Shown: piece by piece, positions 43,272 through 53,218 of the stretch
Layout: each line of letters opens with the position of its first letter
Numbering within the stretch: position 1 is the stretch's first letter
Source of the DNA: Segatella albensis DSM 11370 = JCM 12258
Lineage (GTDB): Bacteria > Bacteroidota > Bacteroidia > Bacteroidales > Bacteroidaceae
Direction of reading: 5' to 3'
NCBI RefSeq assembly: GCF_000426565.1
Contig: NZ_AUFP01000002.1
Coordinates: 1 to 64,000, forward strand
Length of the DNA: 64,000 bases
Program-made: the position numbers and the translations under genes
The notes under the pieces: generated by a model
Told to the model about the DNA's origin: nothing
What the model saw: the letters and a program-made list of their open reading frames with translations, nothing else
Databases searched by the model: none

Positions 43272-45068
43272 TTACTTTATTTCCCATCCACGGTTCTGAA
43301 CAAGAGCGTTGAACTTAAGAACCTCAGAGTAAGGGATAGGACCATAAATCATATAATCCTTATAGTCACGCTTCTCTACCTCTATCGGTGTATAGGTCTT
43401 TGTTGCATTGTTGATGCTCATACCCTTAGCAGTCTCTGTAAGATTTACATTCCAACGACGAAGATCCCAGAAGCGGAAACCTTCGAAAGAAAGTTCGATA
43501 CGACGCTCGTTACGAATAAGTTCACGCATCTTAGCCTGGTCGTTCTTGATAGATTCAAGATATTCATTACCTACACCAGCACGCTCATGGATGGCCTTGA
43601 TAACATCGTAAGCACTATAGTTATGACCACCCTTACCTGTAGGGCCCCAAGCCTCGTTGGCAGCCTCTGCATAGTTCAGGAAGATCTCTGTATAGCGGAT
43701 ACGTGGTGTGTAATGATACTGCTTAGTTGTTGAATTAGGATCAAGGTTGATATCCTGACGGAGCAACTTACGCAGATAGTAACCGGTACGGGTACTACTG
43801 TTGGCTACGTGGTCGATACCATCCTTATTTGGGGTTTTACCATCCTCATCTTTAGCATCGGCATTGGTATTGATGACAACATCGTTTACACCAACCTTAC
43901 TACCATTCAATACAACGAAAGCAGCCAGACGAGGGTCACGATCTGCATAAGGATCAGCAGCCTCATATCCACTACCCTTTACATCAATAGGATAACCATT
44001 CTTCATAGGGAATGCGTCAACGAAGTTTTGGGTAGGGTTGATACGACCCTTACCATAGAGAGATGGAGGGAAGTTGTCTTTCTCCCAATCATTATTCTCA
44101 CCCTTCTCACCACGCCAAAGGATTTCCTTAGGGCACTCACCATTCTTGAAACCATCGATATCCTTGGTATTAGCATACCATGTCCAACCGGTAGGATCCA
44201 TACCTGCGACACCACCGATAGGGTCAAGTATCTGAGCAGCATAATCAGCGGCATCAGCCCACTTGTAACCAGAAGCTTGGAAAGCAGGACTTGCTGCCAG
44301 TAAAGCTGCGCGTGAACGGATAGCCTTTACGATAGTACCGTCAACACGGCCTTTAAAGATTCTACCGAACACACGGTTATACTGACCACTGTTGGCACCT
44401 TTGTATTTTGCAGGAATCTCAGGAGAATTATCAGCGAGATCCTTATATTCCATAGGAAGTAACTCCAATGCCTTGTCGCAATCATCATAGATAGCCTTCA
44501 TGCACTCTGCGAATGTATTACGAGGGAGATTGTGTTCTGAATTTACATCCTCTGACTCAGTAATGATAGGCACACCCATCAACTGGCCGTTAGCATCTAC
44601 ACCACCATGAGCCTGAAGCAGATAATACATGAACATAGCACGTAAACCGTATGCTTCACCTTTCTCACGGTCGTTAAACATCTTTGCTGCCATCTGGTCA
44701 TCAGCCCAATGTACCTTATCGGCACGGTCAAGGAACAGATTGATATACATAATAGCAGCACGGCAGTCGCGCCAACGTTCTGTTGGGTTAGCGTCTGCTG
44801 TCCATGTACCACTGGCAGCCTTACGCCAGCTGTTTGATGGGTCATTGCTTACCGCATCATCAGTAGCCACCTCACTGAAAGGGAAGCTACCACATGGGAT
44901 TCGGGTATATGCATTACCGAGTACGCCTTCAGCATAACCGGCATCATTATACATATGATCAAGACCAAGGTTATTCTCCTGAGCAGGCTCAAACAGGTCA
45001 TCACAAGAAGTGAAGGTAAGACCTGCAACAGCGAGGATTGCCAAGGCTATAATATTTACTTTTTTCAT
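43272..45068 (-). CDS. xusD: SusD-like xylo-oligosaccharide-binding lipoprotein, second pair
   Basis: 598 residues. A lipoprotein signal (AVAGLTFTSCDDLFEP, Cys about 21, followed by two Asp). The SusD/RagB fold is shown by helical TPR-like segments (AIMYINLFLDRADKV, GEAYGLRAMFMYYLLQAHGG) and the family C terminus (RNERRIELSFEGFRFWDLRRW). It forms the lid of the XusC channel at the surface. It follows xusC by 12 nt and precedes xusE by 24 nt; the pair order is typical of polysaccharide utilisation loci. Confidence 0.93.
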   Translation of the reverse strand: MKKVNIIALAILAVAGLTFTSCDDLFEPAQENNLGLDHMYNDAGYAEGVLGNAYTRIPCGSFPFSEVATDDAVSNDPSNSWRKAASGTWTADANPTERWRDCRAAIMYINLFLDRADKVHWADDQMAAKMFNDREKGEAYGLRAMFMYYLLQAHGGVDANGQLMGVPIITESEDVNSEHNLPRNTFAECMKAIYDDCDKALELLPMEYKDLADNSPEIPAKYKGANSGQYNRVFGRIFKGRVDGTIVKAIRSRAALLAASPAFQASGYKWADAADYAAQILDPIGGVAGMDPTGWTWYANTKDIDGFKNGECPKEILWRGEKGENNDWEKDNFPPSLYGKGRINPTQNFVDAFPMKNGYPIDVKGSGYEAADPYADRDPRLAAFVVLNGSKVGVNDVVINTNADAKDEDGKTPNKDGIDHVANSSTRTGYYLRKLLRQDINLDPNSTTKQYHYTPRIRYTEIFLNYAEAANEAWGPTGKGGHNYSAYDVIKAIHERAGVGNEYLESIKNDQAKMRELIRNERRIELSFEGFRFWDLRRWNVNLTETAKGMSINNATKTYTPIEVEKRDYKDYMIYGPIPYSEVLKFNALVQNRGWEIK

Positions 45069-45080
45069 TTCTCTAAGATT

Positions 45081-47894
45081 TTAGAAGTTAACCTTTACAC
45101 CAAGACTGTAGCTACGGCAATTTGGAGCATTACCTACACTCAGTTCCATGTATTTACGCTCTTTAGCGATTGTCAACAAGTCTGCACCATAAGCATATAC
45201 CTGAAGACCCTTGACAAACTTACCTGCAAACATTGTTGCTGGGAAATCATAAGTCAACTGAACCTTGTTCAAACGTACTGCGTCTGTCTTATATGTCCAG
45301 AAGTCTGATGTTACGAAGTTCAAAGAGCCATCGTTAGATGCTGTCAGACGAGGATAAGTAGCAGTCTCTGCTGTCTCCGGAGTCCAGCGACCCAAGACAA
45401 CTTCAGAATACTTACCATTGTCACCGGTACCAAAAACCCACTCATAAGAGTTGTTCTTGATAGCAGAAGCACCGAAGTTACCTGTTGCATTCAAGAAGAG
45501 AGTGAAGTTCTTATACTTAGCAGTAAAGTTGAAACCAAGTGTGAAGTCTGGTGTCCAGTGGCCAAGAACGACCTGGTCCTTACCATCGATGATACCATCT
45601 TCATTCATATCCTGATACTTCAAGTCACCGGCACGAGCTGTGTTGTTTACTACAGCAACACCATTCTTGATGTCGTCCTCTGTCAAGAAGCCTAGGCAAC
45701 GATAACCGCGAAGAGCATCAATACGAGCACCTTCACTCTTCAACCAGTCGTAAGCAACGTTCTCGCTGTAGCGAGTGTTCTTACATGTATAAACCATACC
45801 ATTAAGACCTGCCTGCAAATCAACCTCACCAAACTTCTTATGAGCATTCAGAGAGAAGTCGAAACCTGTACGACTCTGATTGTTATAGTTCATATAAGCG
45901 AGGAATGAAGACTGAGGCCAACCTGTTTGGTAATAACTTGGCATCAATGACTCTGGTGTTGTCAACAAGCCATTAGTCTTCACATCAAAGAAGTTTGCAT
46001 CCAATGTGATGAGACCATTCCAAAGGTTTGCGTCCAAACCAATACGGAACTCGTTACGCTTTACGAAACCGAGGTTCTCATTTGCACCACGCTTAGAGTC
46101 TGAAGTCTGCATAGAGTTTGCACTCTCACTCCAACCCCACCATGTACCACTAGAAGTGAACAGGTTGTCGTACATATAATACTTCTCAATATCAAGATCC
46201 TGGTTGATTACACCATAAGAAGCGGTAAGCTTCAAGTCGGTCAACCAACTCTTTGCATTCTCAAGGAACTTCTCGTTAGAAAGACGCCAACCCAAAGTAA
46301 GAACCGGAGATACAGCCTCACGATGACCCTCAGCCAACTTAGCAGAGTGAACACCAGCCATAGAGAGATCAGCATAGTATGTATGAGCATAGTTGTAAGC
46401 CACCTGCAAGCCAAGGTTTGCGTTGCTGATACGGTGATACTCACCTGAGAGACTGCGCTGATAACCATTAGCCAACAATGTAGCATTTACATTGTGCTGA
46501 CCGAAAGAACGGTCGTAGTCGAACTGTGCCTGGAAAAGTACGGTCTGCTTATAAGTAGTACCATTGGTACCAGGAACACCGGTACGCTTATCTGTCTGAT
46601 ACTTGGTCAAATTTGAGATACCATTATATGTATTAGGATCCCAAGTAGCCTCGTATGTTGCGTAGTCATTAGACAATGTAGTATTATAGGTAGTAGCATA
46701 GTCTACAGCAAACTTAGTCTTGAAAGTAAGTCCTTTCAGAACACTGTTCAAGTCGAAGTTCACACCCATATCAAACTGCATCTGACGACTTGTATACTTA
46801 TTCCAACCAGCTACATACATAGCAGCGAATGGGTTGGTCTGCAAATCCTGTGTACCACCAAGAAGATATTTACCGTCAAGCACATAGTTTGAGTTGGCAA
46901 CAATATCTTGGAGAGTCTGATTGTTAGGATCGATACCAGCGATAGGAATCAGCGGTACAAGAGGATGGTCCTGATAAGTAGGACGAATCTTTGCTGACTT
47001 AAACCAATAGTCTGAGCGGTCGCTATGTATATCATAGAATGTAGCATTTGCGTTAACATAACCGGTAATCCAATCGTTCAGGCGAAGGTCGATGTTACCA
47101 CGAACGTTCAGACGAGTAGTACCATTCTTCTTACTTTCACCGAAGTTCAATAGATCGTTGGCATGATACAAACCGATGTTAGCATAGAAATGTGCAAACT
47201 TACCACCACCGGAGAACTCTGCATCACCCTCATAACGCTGATAAGTTTTCTTCAAATAATCACTTGAGAAGAAGTTCAAACTTGGGTAACGATATGGATT
47301 ATCCTGCAAACTGTAAGAATAGATATCATCCTCACTGAAGACAGCAGCTTTACCATCATTCTGCAAAGCCTCATTGTATAGCTTCATATAATCAGCAGAA
47401 GCCAAATACTTAGGATAAGACTTAGGAACGAAAAGACTGGCATTACCACGAGCACTGATCTTCAGACCTTCGTTACGACCACGCTTCGTAGTAATCAGGA
47501 TAGCACCTTTAGCAGCACGGCTACCATAAAGAACTACCGCATTAGCAGACTTCAGGAAGGTGATCTGTTCGATTTCCGTAGGCAAAACATTATTTGCATC
47601 ACGAGGAACACCATCAACGATGACGAGAGCACCACCCATGTTCCACAATTGACCTGTATAACCACCTACATAAGCCTGCATATTATCGAGGCTATAGGTA
47701 GTATAGTTCTTGTGAGTGAGCTCTACCATGTTGATAGAAGAGACACCACCCATCAAATCGCTTTTGTCAACGGTACGGAAAGCTACATTCACCTTGCTGT
47801 TGGCAATTGAATCGGTGTAGTCCGCATCGTCTTGAGCCATTGCTGCCATAGGGAGCAAAGCCATACCAAGTGCGATATTATATATTTGTTTCAT
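45081..47894 (-). CDS. xusC: SusC-like TonB-dependent transporter, short form, second pair
   Basis: 937 residues. After the signal peptide (MKQIYNIALGMALLPMAAMAQ) the protein goes almost directly into a reduced plug (SKVNVAFRTVDKSDLMGG, ALVIVDGVPRDANNVLPTEIE, VVLYGSRAAKGAILITTKRGR) and then the barrel with aromatic C terminus (SLGVKVNF). The carboxypeptidase-D-like N-terminal domain seen in XusA is absent and I cannot find a clear TonB box. It should import xylo-oligosaccharides with XusD. Short XusC forms are normal for this locus type as far as I recall. It lies 37 nt after xusB. Confidence 0.92.
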   Translation of the reverse strand: MKQIYNIALGMALLPMAAMAQDDADYTDSIANSKVNVAFRTVDKSDLMGGVSSINMVELTHKNYTTYSLDNMQAYVGGYTGQLWNMGGALVIVDGVPRDANNVLPTEIEQITFLKSANAVVLYGSRAAKGAILITTKRGRNEGLKISARGNASLFVPKSYPKYLASADYMKLYNEALQNDGKAAVFSEDDIYSYSLQDNPYRYPSLNFFSSDYLKKTYQRYEGDAEFSGGGKFAHFYANIGLYHANDLLNFGESKKNGTTRLNVRGNIDLRLNDWITGYVNANATFYDIHSDRSDYWFKSAKIRPTYQDHPLVPLIPIAGIDPNNQTLQDIVANSNYVLDGKYLLGGTQDLQTNPFAAMYVAGWNKYTSRQMQFDMGVNFDLNSVLKGLTFKTKFAVDYATTYNTTLSNDYATYEATWDPNTYNGISNLTKYQTDKRTGVPGTNGTTYKQTVLFQAQFDYDRSFGQHNVNATLLANGYQRSLSGEYHRISNANLGLQVAYNYAHTYYADLSMAGVHSAKLAEGHREAVSPVLTLGWRLSNEKFLENAKSWLTDLKLTASYGVINQDLDIEKYYMYDNLFTSSGTWWGWSESANSMQTSDSKRGANENLGFVKRNEFRIGLDANLWNGLITLDANFFDVKTNGLLTTPESLMPSYYQTGWPQSSFLAYMNYNNQSRTGFDFSLNAHKKFGEVDLQAGLNGMVYTCKNTRYSENVAYDWLKSEGARIDALRGYRCLGFLTEDDIKNGVAVVNNTARAGDLKYQDMNEDGIIDGKDQVVLGHWTPDFTLGFNFTAKYKNFTLFLNATGNFGASAIKNNSYEWVFGTGDNGKYSEVVLGRWTPETAETATYPRLTASNDGSLNFVTSDFWTYKTDAVRLNKVQLTYDFPATMFAGKFVKGLQVYAYGADLLTIAKERKYMELSVGNAPNCRSYSLGVKVNF

Positions 47895-47931
47895 AACTCT
47901 TGTATTCGAAATGTAAATTTATTAATTTGAT

Positions 47932-49881
47932 TTACCATCCTGGATTTTGAGGGAATCCTTCGTAAAGCTGGGTATCAGACTTCTTCAAAGGCAACCAATA
48001 ATGTTTGTCTGTGAAGTTACGCTTCAAGATCTGAACTTCCTTGAAACCGGAAACCTTCTCGTTCTTCTCATCACCGGCACCAACAATGCTCTTGTTACCA
48101 TCCTTGTCAGTTACGATAGAGAAGCCTTCTACACGCTGGAATTCCTGTGATGTCTTAATATTATAAGGATACTTGTCGAGAAGCAACCAGCGACGAAGGT
48201 CGTTGAAACGATGGCCCTCGAATGCCAACTCTACAGCACGCTCACGACGAACTTCGTCCATGAACTTATGTGCATCTGTTGAATAAGTACCACTTACAGG
48301 ATCTACTCCTGCACGATCGCGAACCGCATTGATAGCCTGAAGACCTGTCATTGTAGTAGTAGCATTAGCACTAGGGTTACCGGTAGCAGCAACGATAGAC
48401 TCTGCATACATCAGGTAAACATCAGCCAAACGCATCCATGGAATATGGATATGAATCTGTGGAGACCATCCATATTCATCATCCCACTTGTTACATCCTG
48501 TAGTAATAAACTTATAATCGAAATAACCTGTACGGCTACCGCGAGTCTCACTTCTGAACGCACCACCTGTCTGGAGGTCTGCATAACGCCACTTGGTGTT
48601 ATCATCCTTACCGGTAGTTTCCTTCTTAACCATACGGCAACCATCAAACTTGATATCGTGATAGAAACGTGGGTCACGACCCTTCCAAGGATGTTCCTTA
48701 TCGAAACCTGAGTGAGGGTCATTAAGAGGAAGACCGTTAGCCATACCATAATAGTTAACATAGTTAGCTGTTGGCAAGAAGATGACACCACCATCATTGA
48801 TATCACTACCTCCATAAGCCAAAGCCTGTCCCCAACGAGAAGCACCCCATCCTGAACCGTAGGTAGGACCACGGAAGATAGCCTCTGTAACAGAACCGTC
48901 CTTAGTCTGACCAGGCATCTTACCACCTTCACTTACAGTAACGAAGTTGTTAGAATACTGATCGAATGGCAACAAACCGATAGGGTTCTTAGAAGTAGAA
49001 GTCTTCAATGTCTCGAAGAGTTCACCGAAAGCTTGAGCAGCCTTCATAGCATAATCCTTATCATAATCGTAGGTATCACCCTTAACGCCTTTAGACATTA
49101 ATGGACTAGCGGCCCAGAGATAGTTCTTACCAAGATAACCCAATGCAGCGATCTTAGTGACACGCAACTGGTTCTTACCTTTCAAGCCACCCATAGCCTT
49201 TGTATCATCCCAGTCGATAGGGAGCAAGTCGGCAGCCTTACGGAAGTCAGCAGCACACTTGTCTGCACACTCCTTATATGTCTCACGAGGCAAATTCAAC
49301 ACTTCGTCTGCAGGGAGCACTCTATCTATATAAGGTAGACCGCCTAAGTACTGGATCAACTGGAAGTGGAACCAAGCACGGAAGAAGTAGAGCTGACCCA
49401 TGAGCAGATCTTTCTCCTCTTTTGTACCCTTGAAATTGTCGATATTGGCAAGACCCAAGTTAGCCTTACGAATACCATACATACAACCAGGATACAAGCT
49501 ATGACCGAAACGGTCTGAACCAGGATTGAAGCTAGCCACAGAACCACGATCAAGCCAACCAGCCTGCCAGCCGTCATGCTCACTCTGCCAACCCCAGAAG
49601 TCACCCTGGTCTACTTTATATCCGAAATGGAAATTAGCACCACCGGTATTGATGATTTCATCCTCACCCCAGTTCCAAGAGTTAGTCCAATAACCATTGG
49701 TGAAGTCAGGGATACAATAGTACAACTCCTCTGTAAAACCCTGGAAGTTCTTGAAATCCTTGAAGGCATCCGTACTAGAGATGTCAGATTCCGGAGATTT
49801 ATCCAGATAGTCGGTACATGAGGTAAGACCCATAGAGAGGGTCAATGCACCTAATAATATATATTTATTAAGAAATTTCAT
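47932..49881 (-). CDS. xusB: SusD-like xylan-binding lipoprotein, first pair
   Basis: 649 residues. A lipoprotein signal (LTLSMGLTSCTDYLDKSPE, Cys about 22). SusD/RagB features: FFRAWFHFQLIQYLGGLPYIDR, WMRLADVYLMYAESI, and the C-terminal RERAVELAFEGHRFNDLRRWL followed by HYWLPL. It binds longer xylan chains at the surface and caps the XusA channel. It is 11 nt downstream of xusA and 37 nt upstream of xusC, within one transcript. Confidence 0.93.
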   Translation of the reverse strand: MKFLNKYILLGALTLSMGLTSCTDYLDKSPESDISSTDAFKDFKNFQGFTEELYYCIPDFTNGYWTNSWNWGEDEIINTGGANFHFGYKVDQGDFWGWQSEHDGWQAGWLDRGSVASFNPGSDRFGHSLYPGCMYGIRKANLGLANIDNFKGTKEEKDLLMGQLYFFRAWFHFQLIQYLGGLPYIDRVLPADEVLNLPRETYKECADKCAADFRKAADLLPIDWDDTKAMGGLKGKNQLRVTKIAALGYLGKNYLWAASPLMSKGVKGDTYDYDKDYAMKAAQAFGELFETLKTSTSKNPIGLLPFDQYSNNFVTVSEGGKMPGQTKDGSVTEAIFRGPTYGSGWGASRWGQALAYGGSDINDGGVIFLPTANYVNYYGMANGLPLNDPHSGFDKEHPWKGRDPRFYHDIKFDGCRMVKKETTGKDDNTKWRYADLQTGGAFRSETRGSRTGYFDYKFITTGCNKWDDEYGWSPQIHIHIPWMRLADVYLMYAESIVAATGNPSANATTTMTGLQAINAVRDRAGVDPVSGTYSTDAHKFMDEVRRERAVELAFEGHRFNDLRRWLLLDKYPYNIKTSQEFQRVEGFSIVTDKDGNKSIVGAGDEKNEKVSGFKEVQILKRNFTDKHYWLPLKKSDTQLYEGFPQNPGW

Positions 49882-49892
49882 TGTTATGAATA

Positions 49893-52800
49893 TTAGAAAT
49901 TGATTTTAAGACCCAGGTTGAAACGCTTAACGGTAGGATAAGCACCCTGAGAGCCCAGACCAGTACCTGCGAAGTTAGACTCACGGTCGTCCGGCATTCT
50001 AGACCATACCCAGAGGTTATTACCATTCAAGTACAAACGAATGCTGTTGATACCCATGCTCTTAACCCAAGGCTGAGTAAAGGTATATGCAATTTCTGCA
50101 TTCTTCAAACGAATGAATGAACCATCATAGTGGAAACGAGTACCCTCGGCATAGCTTGGAGTAGAATTGATACGAGGCATTGGAGCGTCAGCATTCTGAG
50201 TATCCTTTGTCCACAATGTACCCTCATCGAATACGGTATCAAGTTTCTTACCAAGAGAGTTGAATGCTACGTAACGGTCTACGTTAGTTACGCCATAGAA
50301 CTGTACATAGAAGCTCCAGCCCTTATATTCTGCACCGACAGATGCACTATATGTATTCTCAGGAATACCTGTATAACCATAAGGAGCTGAGTCGTCTGAA
50401 TCAATCTTACCATCTGCATTGTAGTCAACTACAGTGTAAGAACCTGGCAATTTCTGATTATCATTAGTATCAAACTCTGTCATACCATAGATCTGGTCCC
50501 AAGTATTAGCGAAACCTGTAGTCAGGTTAGCATGGTCCTGACCGATAGCATATCCGGCCTGCTTCTGGTAAGCTGGCTTCAAAGCTGGGTCATCCTTAAC
50601 GATGATCTTACATCTTGCGTGAGTCATATTGAAGTTACCCCACAGACGAACATTATTGATTACCTTGTTGACACGAAGTTCCAACTCATAACCGTTAGTT
50701 CTTGACTTACCAAGGTTAGATGTAGCAGGAGACATACCGAAATAAGTAGGTACGGCACGGTCGCCACCAGGAACCAAGATATCGCTACGCTGCTCGTGGA
50801 AGAACTCTAAGCTACCTGCGAAGAGACCACCCAAGAAGCTATAATCTACACCGAAGTTCTGCTTAACAGCAGTTTCCCAATGTACATTCTCATTACCGAT
50901 CTTCTTCTCATAATACCAAGTATAAGGACTGGCATCCTGATTCAGACCCTGGATAATGCTACCAGACTGGTTTGCACCTCTTGCATTATATCCCCACTCA
51001 GAAGCATAAAGCCAACGAGAAGGACTCCAATCGTTACCTACCTGACCGTAGCTGTAACGAAGCTTCAACATGTCGACAACTTTCTTAACTGGCTTGAAGA
51101 ATTTCTCTTCGCTGATAAGCCAACCGATAGCGCCTGAGTTAAAGAAGTGGAAACGGTTCTTAGGACCGAACTTCTCAGAACCATTGTAAGCACCATTGTA
51201 CTCTGCGAAGTAACGACCTGCATAATTATATGTAGCACGGAAAGCCCAGTCCTCACGATAATTAGGGAAATCACTTCCGTAAGCATTCTCTGTACGATTG
51301 AACACACCCATTGCGGTAACATCGTGCAAACCGAACTTCTGCCCCCAGAACAACTGAGCCTGATAGAAGAGGTTACGAGCACCTACGCCTACAGAACCAG
51401 CATCTGTTGTCCAACGGATACCCTCATTGAAGTCGAAACCAGTCTTGTTATCACCTTTCTGAGAATAGGTCACTTCACCGGTCTCTGGGTTGATCCACTT
51501 AGTCTGTGTACCATGGTTCATATCGTTGATACCACGCTTATCCTCGGTAAAGGTATTATCCCAAGAAACAGTAGCACTAGCTCTCAAACCTTTCAAGAGG
51601 AAGCTCAAATCCTGTTCAATGGTAAAGTCGGTATTGATACGAGTATTAGTAGTATTGTTGATACCAGCGATAGCCAAATCCTGTACAGAGTTGTGAGCAC
51701 CCTGAGTATCATCAGGATAATAACCCCAAGTGCCATCACTATAACGAGGAAGGAAAGCATCTGTAGGTGCTGAATAAGCAGCCTCCCAGAGCTGAGTCTC
51801 TGCCCATGAACCACGACCTACGCCATAAGGGCCCTGAGAAACACCATGAGAACCAAAGAGGTTAACCTTCAACTTGGTAGTCTTAGTCAACTGGAAGTCG
51901 AGGTTAGAACGGATGTTTACACGGTTGAAACCATAACCGGCCTTATAACCACGGTTATTGTCCCATCTCTTATAAAGGTCACCCTCGTGTAAGAAATCCA
52001 AAGAAGCGAAGTAGTGTACGAACTTGGTACCACCACTTACATTGATATTAGGATTGTAAGAGAAAGCGGTCTTGTTGAACAACTCGCTAGCCCAATCTAC
52101 ATTAGGATAACGTTCAGCCTCCTCAAGGTTAGCAGGGTTACGATACTTTTCGAGGATATACTCAGGAAGCACCTTGCTCCAAGATCCAGGCTCTACGCCC
52201 AATTCATATTCAGCTGCCTGGTTACGAACGCGGAGCGCATTGTAACTATCAAACTTATTAGGCAACTTAGACACTACCTTGGCAGCCATCTGCATACCGA
52301 TTTCGATTTTGGCCTTACCCTCTTCACCACGCTTGGTAGTAATCAAGATAACACCATTTGCACCACGTACACCATAAACGGCTGTTGCAGAAGCATCTTT
52401 CAATACAGAAATGTTCTGAACTGAAGCGATATCGATAGATCCCATAGGACGCTCGATACCATCGACGAGGATCAGCGGCTGAGTATCACCCCAGGTACTG
52501 ACACCACGGATGACGATCTGTGGATCCTCATCACCTGGCATACCAGAACTCTGCATGGTGATAACACCAGGAAGATTACCGGTCAATGCTGCACCCAGTG
52601 ATGACAAACCACCGGTACGTTGAAGAGCTTTAGCATCGGTCTGTGTGATAGAACCAACGACTGAAGCTTTCTTCTGCTGACCATAACCAACTACGACGAC
52701 TTCGTCTGTTGTGTGTGCATCACTTTTCAAAGTAATACGCAAAGGTCGCGAACTGTTCGCTGTTACATCTTTCGTAACCATTCCAATGTATGAAATGGTC

Positions 52801-53030
52801 AAAGTAACTTGCTTAGAAGGCACCTGCAACACGAAGTTACCATCAAAGTCGGTAACTGCGCCTACAGAATGATTGCCCTTCATGACGACAGTGGCACCAA
52901 TCAATGGTTCACCACTTTCATCCGTAACATTTCCCTTGATGGTGTTCTGTGCCAATGCTGTCATTGAAGAAAGCACAAGCATCAACGCCACCAGCGAAAT
53001 GACTTGCAAAAGTCTGCTTAAATGTTTCAT
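49893..53030 (-). CDS. xusA: SusC-like TonB-dependent transporter, first pair
   Basis: 1045 residues from ATG 53030; the frame is open to 53078 but that extension overlaps the promoter (53066-53073). Signal peptide, carboxypeptidase-D-like domain (NTIKGNVTDESGEPLIGATV, about 30-110), TonB-box region (DEVVVVGYG), plug (LQRTGGLSSLGAALTGNLPGV is the start; PLILVDGIERPMGSID) and a 22-stranded barrel ending in an aromatic Phe (RFNLGLKINF). It is the major importer of xylo-oligosaccharides and the first gene of the xus operon. Its promoter carries the shared operator described at 53066-53132. Confidence 0.94.
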   Translation of the reverse strand: MKHLSRLLQVISLVALMLVLSSMTALAQNTIKGNVTDESGEPLIGATVVMKGNHSVGAVTDFDGNFVLQVPSKQVTLTISYIGMVTKDVTANSSRPLRITLKSDAHTTDEVVVVGYGQQKKASVVGSITQTDAKALQRTGGLSSLGAALTGNLPGVITMQSSGMPGDEDPQIVIRGVSTWGDTQPLILVDGIERPMGSIDIASVQNISVLKDASATAVYGVRGANGVILITTKRGEEGKAKIEIGMQMAAKVVSKLPNKFDSYNALRVRNQAAEYELGVEPGSWSKVLPEYILEKYRNPANLEEAERYPNVDWASELFNKTAFSYNPNINVSGGTKFVHYFASLDFLHEGDLYKRWDNNRGYKAGYGFNRVNIRSNLDFQLTKTTKLKVNLFGSHGVSQGPYGVGRGSWAETQLWEAAYSAPTDAFLPRYSDGTWGYYPDDTQGAHNSVQDLAIAGINNTTNTRINTDFTIEQDLSFLLKGLRASATVSWDNTFTEDKRGINDMNHGTQTKWINPETGEVTYSQKGDNKTGFDFNEGIRWTTDAGSVGVGARNLFYQAQLFWGQKFGLHDVTAMGVFNRTENAYGSDFPNYREDWAFRATYNYAGRYFAEYNGAYNGSEKFGPKNRFHFFNSGAIGWLISEEKFFKPVKKVVDMLKLRYSYGQVGNDWSPSRWLYASEWGYNARGANQSGSIIQGLNQDASPYTWYYEKKIGNENVHWETAVKQNFGVDYSFLGGLFAGSLEFFHEQRSDILVPGGDRAVPTYFGMSPATSNLGKSRTNGYELELRVNKVINNVRLWGNFNMTHARCKIIVKDDPALKPAYQKQAGYAIGQDHANLTTGFANTWDQIYGMTEFDTNDNQKLPGSYTVVDYNADGKIDSDDSAPYGYTGIPENTYSASVGAEYKGWSFYVQFYGVTNVDRYVAFNSLGKKLDTVFDEGTLWTKDTQNADAPMPRINSTPSYAEGTRFHYDGSFIRLKNAEIAYTFTQPWVKSMGINSIRLYLNGNNLWVWSRMPDDRESNFAGTGLGSQGAYPTVKRFNLGLKINF

Positions 53031-53065
53031 TGTAATTATTAGGTTGATTGATAAAATTAACGCAA

Positions 53066-53132
53066 CAAAATTACGCAAACCTTTTATATAAAGGGTATTT
53101 GAGTGTTACATAAACTTTATACCATGTTACAA
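53066..53132 (-). promoter_or_regulatory. xusA promoter with HTCS-type operator
   Basis: Read on the minus strand: TTGTAAC (53132-53126), 14 nt, ATGTAAC (53111-53105), exactly 31 nt, then TAATTTTG (53073-53066). Heptamers are 21 bp apart, on one face of the helix. The same geometry recurs at 58188-58254 and 59244-59310. Confidence 0.75.
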
Positions 53133-53138
53133 AAACAA

Positions 53139-53185
53139 GAAAAATCTCATTTCTGATACAAAATGTAACAAGAAATGAGATTTTT
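53139..53185 (-). terminator. Bidirectional-looking terminator between GH3 and xusA
   Basis: A perfect 15-bp stem, AAAAATCTCATTTCT (53140-53154) with 53171-53185, 16-nt loop. The arms themselves supply T-runs on the minus strand, ending the GH3 transcript just before the xusA operator. Confidence 0.8.
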
Positions 53186-53218
53186 AACAGTCTATCTTAT
53201 TCGTCCTACGATTTAAGA

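Noticed and set aside
43263-43733. Plus-strand ORFs of 100-200 codons opposite the sus genes
   Set aside because: They are shadow frames of the SusC/SusD coding sequence, with no starts, promoters or protein motifs of their own.
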